Numbered from the stretch's first letter, positions 20,823-31,126 are shown. The stretch: 64,000 nt of DNA from Tritrichomonas foetus (GCA_001839685.1 MLAK01001171.1:70035-134034), one strand, 5' to 3'. Numbers and translations: made by a program. The notes: a model not told the origin generated them from the sequence alone.

Positions 20823-21650
20823 TTTTTAGTGAAATAGAATTTTTATACAAATATTTGGGTAAAATCTGTTTTTCAATGAATTTTTAGTAAGATTCATTCA
20901 CAATTTTTTCTTAGAGTGTAAAGGAGTTGTGAGGTTTATGAAAATCGTTTATATAACGTGTCATTTCACTTTTTCTAGCGTGAAGAATTTTTGTTTGAAA
21001 ACTTTTTCAATGTATATTCAAATATGACTAGATACTGTATTTCTTCAAAGACATTGAATAGGATTCATGATTATGGCCAAAATGATTTTGGAAAACGGAA
21101 ATTGTGTGATTAAGGATTTCTCGACGAATAAATATTGTATTCGCATCTCGATCTTCGAGAAAAAGATAAATTAATTTTTGTAATCGTATTGAAATGAAAT
21201 GCACTGAACATTATAGCATAATTTATTTTCTTCGTTTGAGCTTTCAAATTACTAATGCACCATAAATTAGAAGCTCTATACAAAGGTTTTTTTTTTCTTA
21301 AATCAATTGATTAGATAGGAATATTCAAAAGATAAGTAACAACTAAATTGATGATTCAAATATACAAAGAATTCGAGTTGCATTTTATTCAAACTAGTAC
21401 AACCATTTTCAATGAAGAACTAATTTATGAAGTTACCTGTGACATTGGCAAGTTTACGAATCAGAATGAACTCAAAATCATCACCATTCAAACTACCATA
21501 GATTGAAAAATGTATTGATAAATAATCGATTTCGATTTTGAATCAAATCAATAGATAAATACTCTAACTAAAATTAAATCAGTATATATATACTCGCTAA
21601 AATTACGGATTAATCAAATGTGACAAAATGATGACAGAAATTATTAAATT
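20823..21650. other. Intergenic region
   Basis: About 830 bp upstream of the coiled-coil gene and downstream of the surface-protein relic. AT-rich with no recognised gene, RNA or repeat. Poly-T runs occur near 21288 and 21690. Confidence 0.4.
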
Positions 21651-22360
21651 TTATTCATATAATAAATAATTTTGTTGTTTTGTGATTTTTTTTTTTTTAA
21701 AAAAAATAGCAATGGAATCATATTCTTCATTAATTGATGATTTAATACTTATTGATTGATTCTTCTTCTTAGAAACATAAATAGAAATACCAACAATACC
21801 TGTAACAACAATAACACATGCAATAACAATACCTGCAATTGCACATGGTTCAAATTTATTTGTCGATGTTTTGTTTGATGAAACAACAAGCTGTTGTTTA
21901 GATTTATTTCCTGTATTCATATTTTCACATTTTGCAGTTGAATAAATAGAACCTTTAAGAATAACTTTATTCTTCCATTCATTACAATTTGAAATATTTG
22001 AAATAATTGTTAAATTCTTTTCTTCTTCTTTAATTTCATCATTTTGTGATAATATTTCTTTTGATGAAAGAGTACCAATAGATGAATTAATGAAAATAAT
22101 ATCTTTTGGTGGTTTTGGATTAGATTGATCTTTAAATGTGACAATTGGATGTCCATTATTATATGTTTCAATATAAGAAATGTTGAGAATTGATGATGAA
22201 ATATCAACACCTGAAGAAAATTGAACTTCTACATTTAGTGATACTTGGAGTTGGTCAACAATCGTACAATTAGAAATAGATGGTGTAGAACCTTGTTGTG
22301 CTATGAGAACACTAATACTCACATGACCTCCTGTAATAAATATAGGTGAATTATTGAAAG
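21651..22360 (-). pseudogene. 3' remnant of a beta-helix type I membrane surface protein
   Basis: The minus-strand frame is open from a TAA near 22362 to the stop at 21651, with no ATG in the conserved part (the first usable codon is GTG at 22322). It encodes about 235 residues. The N-terminal half is Asn/Ser/Ile-rich and repetitive (..STPSISNCTIVDQ.., ..IIFINSSIGTL..), as in right-handed beta-helix (Pmp-like) surface proteins. Then comes one TM segment (AIAGIVIACVIVVTGIVGISIYV) and a Lys-rich cytosolic tail. This is how large trichomonad surface proteins end, so the rest of the gene seems to have been lost. A spliced form cannot be excluded, but no trichomonad branch/acceptor motif is visible. 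Confidence 0.6.
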
Positions 22361-22489
22361 AGCTTTGGTTTTATTTTTGTTATGTTTAAAAACAATTTTA
22401 GTTATGTTTCACTTTGAAATTAAAATAATTTCCTTATTTGTCTTTCACAAAGAATGTGTATTTCATTGCGTTTTTTAGAGTCTATATGA

Positions 22490-22693
22490 ATTATTGAAAA
22501 AACTGCATTAACAATTGCACTTGAAAATAATATTGATGACATTGTTCAACTACTTCGTTTAAATGGTGGGATTGATCTTGATCCGTCAGAGAAAATTCTT
22601 TTTTCTTCTTTTTTGAAGTTGAAATCTGATAATTCATATGTTATTGTGGAATTTTCACTAAAATACCTCTTTACAGATTTGCACCACCAATAA
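22490..22693 (+). pseudogene. Ankyrin-repeat gene relic
   Basis: The + frame between a TGA at 22487 and a TAA ending at 22693 reads IEKTALTIALENNIDDIVQL.., an ankyrin repeat, followed by about 40 residues of lower similarity (..SEKILFSSFLKLKSDNSYV..). There is no ATG in front and no continuation behind. It is a fragment of the large DUF3447/ankyrin family seen intact-ish at 43-44.8 kb. Confidence 0.55.
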
Positions 22694-23407
22694 GTTCTTA
22701 TTACAGAAGTCATAAATCTTAATAACGATCATAAAAGATGGATTAACATTTTTTCAGTTACATCATACTTAAATAAACGTAGTATTATAATAATATGAAT
22801 GATCTCTAAAGAGCAATATATTTTTTTTCACAAGCCGTTTGTAGAAAAGGTGATAAATCACAACCAAATATCAACAATATAATTAGCGCATTGTCAGTAG
22901 GGGATCCTATGAACAAAAATAAAGGAAGAAAATAAAAAAAAAATATCTTTCATAAAACATTGGAAAATAATATTGGATAATTATGAATAACAAATAAATA
23001 ACGGTTATATTTGAACCAGCAAATATTTCCCAATTCATTGATAAAATTGTCTTTATATATGAAATTGATTTATTGAAAGTAAAAAATAAATTTCATATTT
23101 TCTAGAAAATGCAGAAAACAAAACATAAAAAAAAGAAGATTTGTTTGTATTTTCTACAGATATCTTTCTTGTCATAAAGTGTCATTCCACATCATAAAGT
23201 TTCACTAACAACAATGTTGGTTAATGAACAAAATTGACCTTTATTTCACCTAATAGCAACAAATAAGCGGTTATCTCCAACATATCGTTGTAAAACTCAG
23301 GTAAAATTGAATATTAAAACGTTATTTTAAAAATAATAAACGTTCTTCATAGGTCAAAGAATATTGAATAAAACCGCCTCGGAACGTTTTTCATTATTTT
23401 TCTCAAC
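22694..23407. promoter_or_regulatory. Centrin upstream region
   Basis: About 700 bp before the centrin ATG. It contains a near-direct repeat TCATAAAGTGTCATT / TCATAAAGTTTCACT (about 23174-23206), an ATATCGTT box at 23282-23289 (about 120 bp before the ATG) and an initiator-like TTCATTATTTTTCTCAAC ending at the ATG. Roles are inferred from position and from trichomonad promoter patterns. Confidence 0.5.
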
Positions 23408-23893
23408 ATGAGCAATCAAAAGCCAGACGCAAAAGGACGTGGTGAACTCTCCGAAGAGCAACGCCAAGAAATCCGTGAAGCCTTCGACCTCTTCGATACC
23501 GACGGAAGTGGCTCCATCGACGCTAAAGAATTAAAAGTTGCCATGAAAGCTCTCGGCTTTGAACCAACAAAGGAAGAAATCCGCAGAATGATCAACGATG
23601 TTGATACCGATGGAACTGGCGCAATCAGCTTCGCTCAATTCCTTCAAATGATGACAAAGAAAATGGAGGAGAGAAATCCAGAAGATGAAATCAGGAAAGC
23701 TTTCCGTCTTTTCGATGACGACAATACAGGAAGAATCACATTTAAGAACTTAAAACGTGTTTCTATCGAATTAGGTGAAAATTTGACCGATGAAGAATTA
23801 AAGGAAATGATCCAAGAAGCTGATCGTGATAACGATAACGAAGTCTCTTATGAAGAGTTTGTCCATATCATGAAGAAGACTTCATTATTCTAA
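23408..23893 (+). CDS. Centrin (caltractin)
   Basis: A 161-residue EF-hand protein with four EF hands. The calcium loops begin [36 protein letters not shown] and [12 protein letters not shown]; loops 1, 2 and 4 keep the acidic ligands best, while loop 3 ends in Asn rather than Glu. The N-terminal ..[26 protein letters not shown] and the short C-terminus ending KKTSLF match centrins rather than calmodulin. Centrin is a calcium-binding component of basal bodies and contractile fibres, fitting a flagellate. Relatively GC-rich codon use suggests high expression. The stop is within TAAA, the trichomonad polyadenylation signal that commonly overlaps stop codons. Confidence 0.95.
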   Translation: MSNQKPDAKGRGELSEEQRQEIREAFDLFDTDGSGSIDAKELKVAMKALGFEPTKEEIRRMINDVDTDGTGAISFAQFLQMMTKKMEERNPEDEIRKAFRLFDDDNTGRITFKNLKRVSIELGENLTDEELKEMIQEADRDNDNEVSYEEFVHIMKKTSLF

Positions 23894-24051
23894 AGTTTAT
23901 TTTATTAAAAAAAGCTTATGAATTTGCGATCATCTTATTTTTTATATCAAATGTCAATGATTCCAAAAATTCTCAACCAATTCTATTGAAAAAAGTTGAT
24001 GAGGAAAAGTTGATTAGAAAAAGTTAATCGGGAAATATAAAAATTTTTGCA

Positions 24052-25968
24052 ATGACAAAAGTCTATGCTTTTTTTCGACTTTCCCGAATATATTTTTCAT
24101 GCGCGTTGAAGGACCCAATATTTATTAGGTTCTCTCGGAAGGGCCACCGAAAATTTTCTCAAGAAACGATCTACCAAATCCAAGATTCGCAAAATGTTGC
24201 TGTTTTTAATACAGAATTTAGTGTTGGCTTTTCAATTAAACCTTCTGAAAAAGGAAGAAATCATCACAAATTCGCTTACGCACTCATCGGAGTCAAAAAA
24301 GTGAAGAAGAGTGGAAAAAAAAAATTTATCGGAAAGTGGAAATTTGATTTGGCCAATTTCGATTCACCATTAAATACAGATGAACGGACGTCTCAATGCG
24401 CCTTAAAAAATGGAGAATCGGCGAAATTATATTTCAATGTGGTGATTGTCAAACAAAAGGAATTTCCTCATGGAATGCCTCATAATTTCTTCGCCGAAGG
24501 CATGTATGGCCTTCCAACTGCACAGACAACATTTCAAAGTGTCCCTGTTGATCAAAATGATATTGTCACTGAAACAGAAACAGAATTTGATACACCCATC
24601 TCTGTGGTTTCTATAACACGTAAAAAAGAGAGTAGTACCTTTCAAGTTCTCAAAAAGTTAAGACAAAGGTCAAGAAATGAGCTTGATGAAACATCAAATT
24701 CAAATTCAAATTCTACATCAAAAAATTCAACACCAAAATCAAAATCAAAAACAAAAACACCTCCAAACTCAGGGAAGGATTTATTAAGTTCTCATCAAAA
24801 CTATCAAAATGATTCAAAGAATTCCAAAACAAGTAAAAATAAAAAAACTGGAGCTGCGAAATTTGAAATTAATGCTCCTCCTCCTCCACCAGCTCCAGGT
24901 ACCATAAAAACTGTTAAATCATTTTATACTTGTGATGGTGTAAATCAAAGCACGCCTGAAGAACTTGCACAATTGCAACTAAGAAAGATTTTCTTACATA
25001 CAATTGATGAACAACATGATACTTTACAGTTTGTTGCATTTAAACAATGCATGATTAAGTTTTCTATGATTGTATATAAAGTTATTTCTCATCCAAAATT
25101 CCGAAATGCAGATTTTTCAGACGAATTAATCAAGCCAATTAAAGATTATCGAATTTTCGAGATATCAAAATTAAAATCTGAACATTTTGATAAATTAATG
25201 CTTCCTGTTCATAAAGCTATTCAAAATACAATTGCAAATGAGCATACTGTTTCTGAATTGTTTTCTTTATATTCAACAATTTTGAATTTTGGCATAAAGC
25301 TTGCATATGAAGGAATTTTATACACAACAATCTATAATGATACTTTAACCGCATTTGAAGACTATTTAAATCGAATTTCAATTTTATTGATTCAAAATTT
25401 AGTCGCTGTTTTTGCATCAGCAATAGATGTGTCAAGACTTGAAGCAGCCGATGGAAACACAATTTTAACCGTACAAAATGAATTGTTTTTGCTATGGCAA
25501 AATATGAGGCAAATGGGAATACCAAATTGTGTTATACAACAAATCCAAGTAAGTTGCTGTCGATATATTGATGTTCTTTTATATAATTCCAGCGTTGATA
25601 GTAAAGAAAAATTAACATCTAAACTAATTACGACGATTTCTAATAAAATTCGTCTTATTCAAGAAATGTATCAATGCCAAAGTGAGCAGGTAATGGTCGC
25701 TTTTGAACAAATCTTACACTTTATTAGAACTGCAGAGTCTTTACTTGGTGGAATTGAAATATCTAGAATTGGTCAGCCTAGTCCACTTTATAGATCTATT
25801 GCTGATAGGTGTGATCCACCAGTGGAACTTCCAGCAAGAATCAAAATTGATCGTCTTGGACCAGTTTGCAAAGACTTATCGACGCTTAGAATTTCAAATG
25901 AACCGACTACTTTTTCGTTTACTTATGAGTGGCTAATTGCTCATGAACCTTCCTTGTTTAGAGAATAA
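24052..25968 (+). CDS. NT-C2 (EEIG1/EHBP1-type) domain protein with DIL-like C-terminal region
   Basis: A 638-residue protein. Residues ~1-145 resemble the N-terminal C2 (EEIG1/EHBP1) domain: ..IFIRFSRKGHRKFSQE.., ..WKFDLANFDSPLN.., ..KLYFNVVIVKQK. A low-complexity Ser/Lys/Asn linker with a PPPPPAPG run follows (~200-290). The C-terminal ~330 residues are helical and recall dilute (DIL) globular regions (..NELFLLWQNMRQMGIPN.., ..SCCRYIDVLLYNS). NT-C2 proteins link membranes to actin, Rab or motor machinery. The domain calls are by eye. The ATG at 24052 sits just after an AT-rich leader; there is no competing start. Confidence 0.65.
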   Translation: MTKVYAFFRLSRIYFSCALKDPIFIRFSRKGHRKFSQETIYQIQDSQNVAVFNTEFSVGFSIKPSEKGRNHHKFAYALIGVKKVKKSGKKKFIGKWKFDLANFDSPLNTDERTSQCALKNGESAKLYFNVVIVKQKEFPHGMPHNFFAEGMYGLPTAQTTFQSVPVDQNDIVTETETEFDTPISVVSITRKKESSTFQVLKKLRQRSRNELDETSNSNSNSTSKNSTPKSKSKTKTPPNSGKDLLSSHQNYQNDSKNSKTSKNKKTGAAKFEINAPPPPPAPGTIKTVKSFYTCDGVNQSTPEELAQLQLRKIFLHTIDEQHDTLQFVAFKQCMIKFSMIVYKVISHPKFRNADFSDELIKPIKDYRIFEISKLKSEHFDKLMLPVHKAIQNTIANEHTVSELFSLYSTILNFGIKLAYEGILYTTIYNDTLTAFEDYLNRISILLIQNLVAVFASAIDVSRLEAADGNTILTVQNELFLLWQNMRQMGIPNCVIQQIQVSCCRYIDVLLYNSSVDSKEKLTSKLITTISNKIRLIQEMYQCQSEQVMVAFEQILHFIRTAESLLGGIEISRIGQPSPLYRSIADRCDPPVELPARIKIDRLGPVCKDLSTLRISNEPTTFSFTYEWLIAHEPSLFRE

Positions 25969-26144
25969 ATGTTGGTATTTATAACTTATAATTTATATAA
26001 CTTATCTTTTATGTAACTTATCATTGATATTCTCATTTTTGGGTGATTTTTGAGATTAAATTTAATTTTTGTTGTGTTTTACTCTACTGGAAAGAAAGAG
26101 AATCAAACTATATTATAACAGTCAGATTAATATTTCCAAATGGA
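25969..26144. other. Intergenic region
   Basis: AT-rich spacer between the NT-C2 gene and the relic beginning at 26145. Nothing recognised. Confidence 0.3.
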
Positions 26145-26436
26145 ATGATTCAACAAAATCATTTTTTTTTTTTTCAATATTGATGACAAATCAAATGAAG
26201 TTAATCGTTTTATAGCAGATTTTCTCTCACCAGATATGACACAATTTCATTATATAGATTCAAACATAAAATCATTTACTTTCAATATCTATCAAATTCT
26301 GATATCATTTTTGATATTCACAAATGGCACATTCAATATTATTGAACGAGATCTTAAAGAATCACCTAAGTATTCCATTTTGTTTTTTAGCCTAAATTTT
26401 TTTAAGAAAACTGGTGCTTATTACCATTCAAATTAG
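26145..26436 (+). pseudogene. 5' fragment of a repeat-protein gene, frameshifted at a poly-T run
   Basis: An ATG at 26145 opens a short frame (MIQQNHFFFF) that runs into a 12-13-T tract. Just after the tract another frame reads NIDDKSNEVNRFIADFLSPD and continues to 26436. The pattern (F..ID..EVN.FIA.FLSP.....D) resembles N-termini of large trichomonad repeat-protein families, but I cannot name one firmly. Nothing follows in frame. It is either a dead gene start or homopolymer sequencing error. Confidence 0.35.
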
Positions 26437-26670
26437 GTCATTCGGAATTCAATATATTTTTGATAATGCCCAATTGAATCGAACTGGATTTTGTATGTGT
26501 ACTTGATCAAATATTTCAAAGAGTTTTTTTCACTTTCTTTTTTTGAATGATTCATTTTGAATGAATTAAACTGAAAACTTGTGGAATGTTTGCAAGACTG
26601 AAAATTCGTTAATTAAACTTTTTGAAAACTTTTTGTTACAGAATTCAATCAGAAAATTTTTTGCATCAAA
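26437..26670. promoter_or_regulatory. Upstream region of the CAMK-like kinase
   Basis: Contains AACTTTTTGA (26616-26625) and AACTTTTTG (26627-26635) almost in tandem, about 40-50 bp before the ATG. An initiator-like TTCAATCAG near 26643 and GCATCAAA at the ATG follow. Confidence 0.45.
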
Positions 26671-28422
26671 ATGACAAATGAACAACCTCCTGTTGAAGAC
26701 CCTTCTTTAGCCGATGAAGATCCATGGGGGATGTTCCAGGATGTCGTCCATCACATGACGATTGATGAAATTAAAGACCGCTATAAAGACATTGGAATTT
26801 TATCTCAAAATCGAAACGCCACAGTTCGCCTGTCTATTCATAACAAAACCGGTGAACGAGTAGTCATGAAAATCCTCAACAAATCTTCTTATACTGAAGC
26901 AAAAAAACGATTATTACTTTACCGCGAAATTCGAACTCTCCAAGCGCTTGGCAATCAAAAGCATATTACAGAATTATACGAAGTTATTGACTCGGGCGAC
27001 AGAATATGGGTGGTTATGGAATATGCAGCAGGTGGTGAATTATTCGATTTCGTTAAAGCAAAGGCGCCACTTGTCGAAAGCGCTGCTCGAGAAATTTTCA
27101 GACCAATTGTTCGAGTTGTTGCCTATATGCATTCGATTCAGCTTGTTCATCGCGACCTGAAACTCGAGAATGTACTTTTGGACACATCCGGCCGAATATT
27201 ATTGGCAGATTTTGGATTTTCAAGACGATATGATTCTGAAAGTGGTCTTGTTGATTCAATTTGTGGAACACCTCACTACTCACCACCTGAAATTATCCAG
27301 GGGCTTCCACACAATCCAATTTATGTGGATTCGTGGAGTTTAGGAATTATTCTCTTTATGCTTTTCTTTGGGAAGTTTCCATTTAATGGATTATCGATTC
27401 CGGAATTACTACAATCCATTATAAAGGCTGAACTTGTGCTTCCTTTTGCGCTTTCAACTCAGGCTAATGATTTGCTCAACCATTTAATTGCAGCAGATCC
27501 AAAAGATAGGCTTTCAGCTGCAGAAATTATGCATCATGCGTGGTTTAACAAAAACAGGATTCCTCACCCGCCAAAACCAGATAACAAGGCAGCTATTCAT
27601 GCAGCAGTTCTTCATGACTTAGGAATGAAGGATCTATCAATTGATCAAGTTGATACTTTAGATGATGATGATTTAATTTCATATAAAATTACTTATCGTC
27701 GATATCAAATTGGAGCAGTGCCTATTCCACCTCAGAATCTACCAAAGTTAGTTGTACCAAATAATCTTGATTATGATCAATACAGACCAGCAATACAATC
27801 ATTCCATACACGTCGTACAAAAGCAGTTGTCGAAACTCGCAAAGAAAATACTCCATTTGGTATGAATTCTGCTAAAGCGCGTGAAAGGTTTCCTACTTGC
27901 GAACCATTTTTACAGGTTCTTAAGATGGAGGCTAAGGTACGTACTAAAAAGAGTAAAAGCCAAAATCGCCCACTTTATAGACTTGTTGGTGATCCATCAC
28001 TTGCCAAAAATGTTCCTATCAAAATCCCACGTCCGAATGCAACATCAGTTGCTGCTGCTGCTGATTCTACTGGTAAATATAAGATTCGAAAGTTACAAAC
28101 AATGAGATTGAGATCAATGGATAGTGAAGAATTACCTCTGCCTCAAATGAATTGCCAACATACAACTTTAGACAAGCCTGATGTTGTTTGGAAGAAACTT
28201 TTATCGTTTCTTGAAAGAGAAAAAGATATTTCAATTATCACTGAACAAGATTTTGGAATGTATCTCCTGATTTCTGAACCGCATGAACTTTATGTGGCGT
28301 TGAATTTGGGATGCGTTCATACCGGATTTGGATTAATTGGATATTCATTGTATAACATTCGAGGTGATGAAAATGAATTTCATGAGTTTGAAAACAAACT
28401 TGTGGAATATTTTGGATTTTGA
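26671..28422 (+). CDS. CAMK/AMPK-related serine/threonine kinase with possible KA1-like C-terminus
   Basis: A 583-residue protein with its kinase domain at ~38-295: ATP lysine K67 (VVMKIL), catalytic loop HRDLKLEN, DFG, activation segment CGTPHYSPPE (APE changed to PPE) and YVDSWSLGIILFMLFFGKFPF, all of the SNF1/MARK/KIN class. The glycine loop is degenerate (DIGILSQNRNATVRL). A basic linker follows. The last ~85 residues (..WKKLLSFLEREKDI.. to ..FENKLVEYFGF) look like a compact alpha/beta domain ending in an amphipathic helix, as KA1 domains of AMPK-related kinases do; that is inference. Catalytic residues are complete, so an active kinase is expected. Confidence 0.85.
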   Translation: MTNEQPPVEDPSLADEDPWGMFQDVVHHMTIDEIKDRYKDIGILSQNRNATVRLSIHNKTGERVVMKILNKSSYTEAKKRLLLYREIRTLQALGNQKHITELYEVIDSGDRIWVVMEYAAGGELFDFVKAKAPLVESAAREIFRPIVRVVAYMHSIQLVHRDLKLENVLLDTSGRILLADFGFSRRYDSESGLVDSICGTPHYSPPEIIQGLPHNPIYVDSWSLGIILFMLFFGKFPFNGLSIPELLQSIIKAELVLPFALSTQANDLLNHLIAADPKDRLSAAEIMHHAWFNKNRIPHPPKPDNKAAIHAAVLHDLGMKDLSIDQVDTLDDDDLISYKITYRRYQIGAVPIPPQNLPKLVVPNNLDYDQYRPAIQSFHTRRTKAVVETRKENTPFGMNSAKARERFPTCEPFLQVLKMEAKVRTKKSKSQNRPLYRLVGDPSLAKNVPIKIPRPNATSVAAAADSTGKYKIRKLQTMRLRSMDSEELPLPQMNCQHTTLDKPDVVWKKLLSFLEREKDISIITEQDFGMYLLISEPHELYVALNLGCVHTGFGLIGYSLYNIRGDENEFHEFENKLVEYFGF

Positions 28423-28554
28423 ATCACTCAAAGCTTGTTTTTATTTTGTTTTTAGTTCGTTTTATGTATGTGTAAATAGTAGAAATAATATTTTATATTG
28501 ATTAATATTTTTATTTATTATTTTATTTTTGTTGTCATTTTTACTTACATAAAC

Positions 28555-29180
28555 ATGAATGAATCACAACAAATGAATGAATCACAACANNNNNNNNNNN
28601 NNNNNNNNNNNNNNNNNNNNNNNNNNNNNNNNNNNNNNNNNNNNNNNNNNNNNNNNNNNNNNNNNNNNNNNNNNNNNNNNNNNNNNNNNNNNNNNNNNNN
28701 NNNNNNNNNNNNNNNNNNNNNNNNNNNNNNNNNNNNNNNNNNNNNNNNNNNNNNNNNNNNNNNNNNNNNNNNNNNNNNNNNNNNNNNNNNNNNNNNNNNN
28801 NNNNNNNNNNNNNNNNNNNNNNNNNNNNNNNNNNNNNNNNNNNNNNNNNNNNNNNNNNNNNNNNNNNNNNNNNNNNNNNNNNNNNNNNNNNNNNNNNNNN
28901 NNNNNNNNNNNNNNNNNNNNNNNNNNNNNNNNNNNNNNNNNNNNNNNNNNNNNNNNNNNNNNNNNNNNNNNNNNNNNNNNNNNNNNNNNNNNNNNNNNNN
29001 NNNNNNNNNNNNNNNNNNNNNNNNNNNNNNNNNNNNNNNNNNNNNNNNNNNNNNNNNNNNNNNNNNNNNNNNNNNNNNNNNNNNNNNNNNNNNNNNNNNN
29101 NNNNNNNNNNNNNNNNNNNNNNNNNNNNNNNNNNNNNACAACAAATGAATGAATCACAACAAATGAATGAATCACAATAG
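28555..29180 (+). repeat. 18-bp tandem repeat around an assembly gap, possibly coding (MNESQQ)n
   Basis: The unit ATGAATGAATCACAACAA occurs on both sides of a run of N (28590-29137, 548 bases). In frame it encodes MNESQQ. The first copy starts with an ATG at 28555 after an initiator-like TCATTTTTACTTACATAAAC, and the last copy ends with TAG at 29178-29180, so a gene made only of this hexapeptide is conceivable. With the stated gap length the two sides are neither in the same reading frame nor in the same 18-bp register, so the gap size is probably an estimate. Confidence 0.6.
28590..29137. other. Assembly gap (548 N)
   Basis: A run of unknown bases inside the 18-bp repeat; apparent ORFs crossing it are not informative. 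Confidence 0.99.
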
Positions 29181-29350
29181 ATGAATGATGAAAATACACC
29201 AAAGTTTTGATAAAGAAACCATTGATGTGCATTTAAACGTTAAATATCTACATCTGAACATAAAGAGAGATAAATAGAGAACAGACAAAAATCGATGCAA
29301 TAGACATGTATGTATACTTTAGTTCTATTAATATTCAAGTGTGAATTTCT

Positions 29351-29845
29351 CTACTTCGTATTGTGTGTTGACGGCGATGCCGACAAAGCACGCTTTATTG
29401 AATGCGAGATCTTCTTGAGGCGGTTGTTCACGTCCGGGTCGTCCGCAACCTCCTCGCTTTCTGCCGCTTTATTGATAATGACGAGTCGGAGGGAGCCCGC
29501 AGGAGTGTCCAAAATGTGCGTGTATATTTTGCTGCTATGGCACGACAAATTGTAGGACACGAGATCGTCAACTCGAAGTCCGATATTTAATTGGCGGATT
29601 GCATCCTCCGTGCTGAGGATTGAAGATGCAATGTTTTCCGTATCGTGGCTTAGCGATGCCATGGAGGGAGTGCTGTAGGAGTAGATTGACTTCCATCGGT
29701 ATTTGAGATTTTCGTGGTTATCTTGTTGAAAGATGACGATATAAACATCATTTTTGAGAAGACTGATAATATCTTTTGAACAAGTTTCGATTTTCGATTT
29801 ATCAACGATGTCGAGAGATGAAGCGTCTCTGCAGCACTGACACAT
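29351..29845 (-). CDS. Small protein, unrecognised
   Basis: A 164-residue protein from a clear ATG (MCQCCRDASSLDIVD..). It mixes beta-like stretches (NDVYIVIFQQD.., IYTHILDTPAGSLRLVIINKA) with a basic helical tail (NNRLKKISHSIKRALS). The cysteine-rich first six residues could be modified or acylated. The alternation of strands and helices recalls small longin or roadblock folds, but no family was recognised. The 3' half is unusually GC-rich for this window. ATATCGTT (reverse of 29941-29948) lies about 100 bp upstream and AACTTTTTGA about 10 bp upstream (29854-29863, opposite orientation). Confidence 0.55.
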   Translation of the reverse strand: MCQCCRDASSLDIVDKSKIETCSKDIISLLKNDVYIVIFQQDNHENLKYRWKSIYSYSTPSMASLSHDTENIASSILSTEDAIRQLNIGLRVDDLVSYNLSCHSSKIYTHILDTPAGSLRLVIINKAAESEEVADDPDVNNRLKKISHSIKRALSASPSTHNTK

Positions 29846-30616
29846 TATGTTTGAACTTTTTGATTGCTTAAAATCTTTGGCATATAAATTTTGAGATTAA
29901 TACATATTACATATGAACTTTTTCGCAGAGATTTGTGATCAACGATATTTACATTGAATGATGTGTGAAACAAAACTTCGTATAAGAGAAATTCTCAAAA
30001 AGTGATATACGAAAAGTAATAAACTATTCAAAAGAGAAAAATATGAAAAAGCGGTGGATTAATAACTTTTTGTATTTGATGTCAATTTTGACCTCCTTCA
30101 ATTACGGTTAAAAAGATTATGTTTATCATTATTCCCAATATATCATTACCTCAAATTATAAAGAAACTTAATTCGAAATTCTAACCCATCTTGAAAGCCT
30201 AGAATGCTTTTCGGAGAAAAACAAAAATATAATGAAAATATCAAAAAACATCTCATAATCAAAATGTTCAAGAAATGTACCAAATTATATTCTCCTCTTG
30301 TACTACATCTAACAAATTTAATTTCTGCTGAAAAAAGTCAATCCGAAATCTACTAAAAAAAAAATCGATTCTCTAAACTTGAAAAAGATTACTCCCAAGT
30401 TTGGTCAATTCTAACTGTGAATTGCTGGTTGAAGTTATGGTCGAAATGCGGAGATATAAAAAAATCATTTCTTAATTTTGATGACCCAAAAAAGTTTAAC
30501 TTTTTGAATGCAAAAAAAAATCATTCATCAAAAATCATTCATTAATAAAATATTGAGCAAAAATGAGGCGAGAAATAAACTTTTACTGTATTTGAAGGAG
30601 GATCCAAAGATTCCGT
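29846..30616. other. Intergenic region with AACTTTTTGA boxes
   Basis: About 770 bp between two minus-strand genes. Contains AACTTTTTGA at 29854-29863 and 30498-30507, AACTTTTTG at 30064-30072, and AACGATATTTACA at 29941-29953. No gene recognised. Confidence 0.45.
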
Positions 30617-31126
30617 TTAAAGGTTTGATTCGGGGAAGGCTTCATTCACTTCTTTTGTAAATTGCTTGATTTTGTCTTCTGATGTGACCGATCGAAGTGA
30701 CTCAGCAAAGTCTAAAACAGATTTGAAGGAAGCTTCAACTTCACTCGCGCGTGAATATCCTGTTTTGTGTGGAACTTGATCGTATTCTGCTTTCATTGAT
30801 GACAGCGTTGATGTCATCTTGTATCTTTTGATGTAGGCGACGGCGAGGCAGAGTGCTTTGCTCCACGCTTCGTTTTCCTCTGGAATTGTGATAACTGGCT
30901 GGAGATTGGCGAGGACTGGTTTTTCATTACCGACGACCTCTTTTGTGAGCTCGAGCATGTATTGCGATTGAATGTAGTTGATTCCGCCGCATTCCTCGAT
31001 GACTTTGGCGGCTTCTTGGTCGAGTCTATGTTGTTTTACGTCGTTTTCGTGGGATCCTGGTGTGGCGGCTGGAGACATCAAAGCGGATACTGATTTACCG
31101 GATTGTGGTGTTGCTGGAACTGACAT
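30617..31126 (-). CDS. Small LisH-like protein, otherwise unrecognised
   Basis: A 169-residue protein. The first ~35 residues are Ser/Pro/Ala-rich and disordered (MSVPATPQSGKSVSALMSP). Residues ~85-120 contain ALCLAVAYIKRYKMTSTLSSMKAEY, which fits the LisH dimerisation pattern (..I..YL...G...T...L..E). LisH motifs of this sort occur in centrosomal/basal-body FOP/TONNEAU-type proteins and in many others. The C-terminus is helical and acidic. The gene is compact and of moderate GC. The LisH call is inference from pattern only. Confidence 0.55.
   Translation of the reverse strand: MSVPATPQSGKSVSALMSPAATPGSHENDVKQHRLDQEAAKVIEECGGINYIQSQYMLELTKEVVGNEKPVLANLQPVITIPEENEAWSKALCLAVAYIKRYKMTSTLSSMKAEYDQVPHKTGYSRASEVEASFKSVLDFAESLRSVTSEDKIKQFTKEVNEAFPESNL

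Noticed and set aside
22320..22370. Possible 3' splice site (TTTATTACAG) before the surface-protein remnant
   Set aside because: Lacks the ACTAAC branch-acceptor motif expected of trichomonad introns and no donor GTATGT was found nearby.
28498..29232. Several ORFs on both strands through the 548-N gap
   Set aside because: Mostly unknown bases; only the MNESQQ repeat at the edges is informative.
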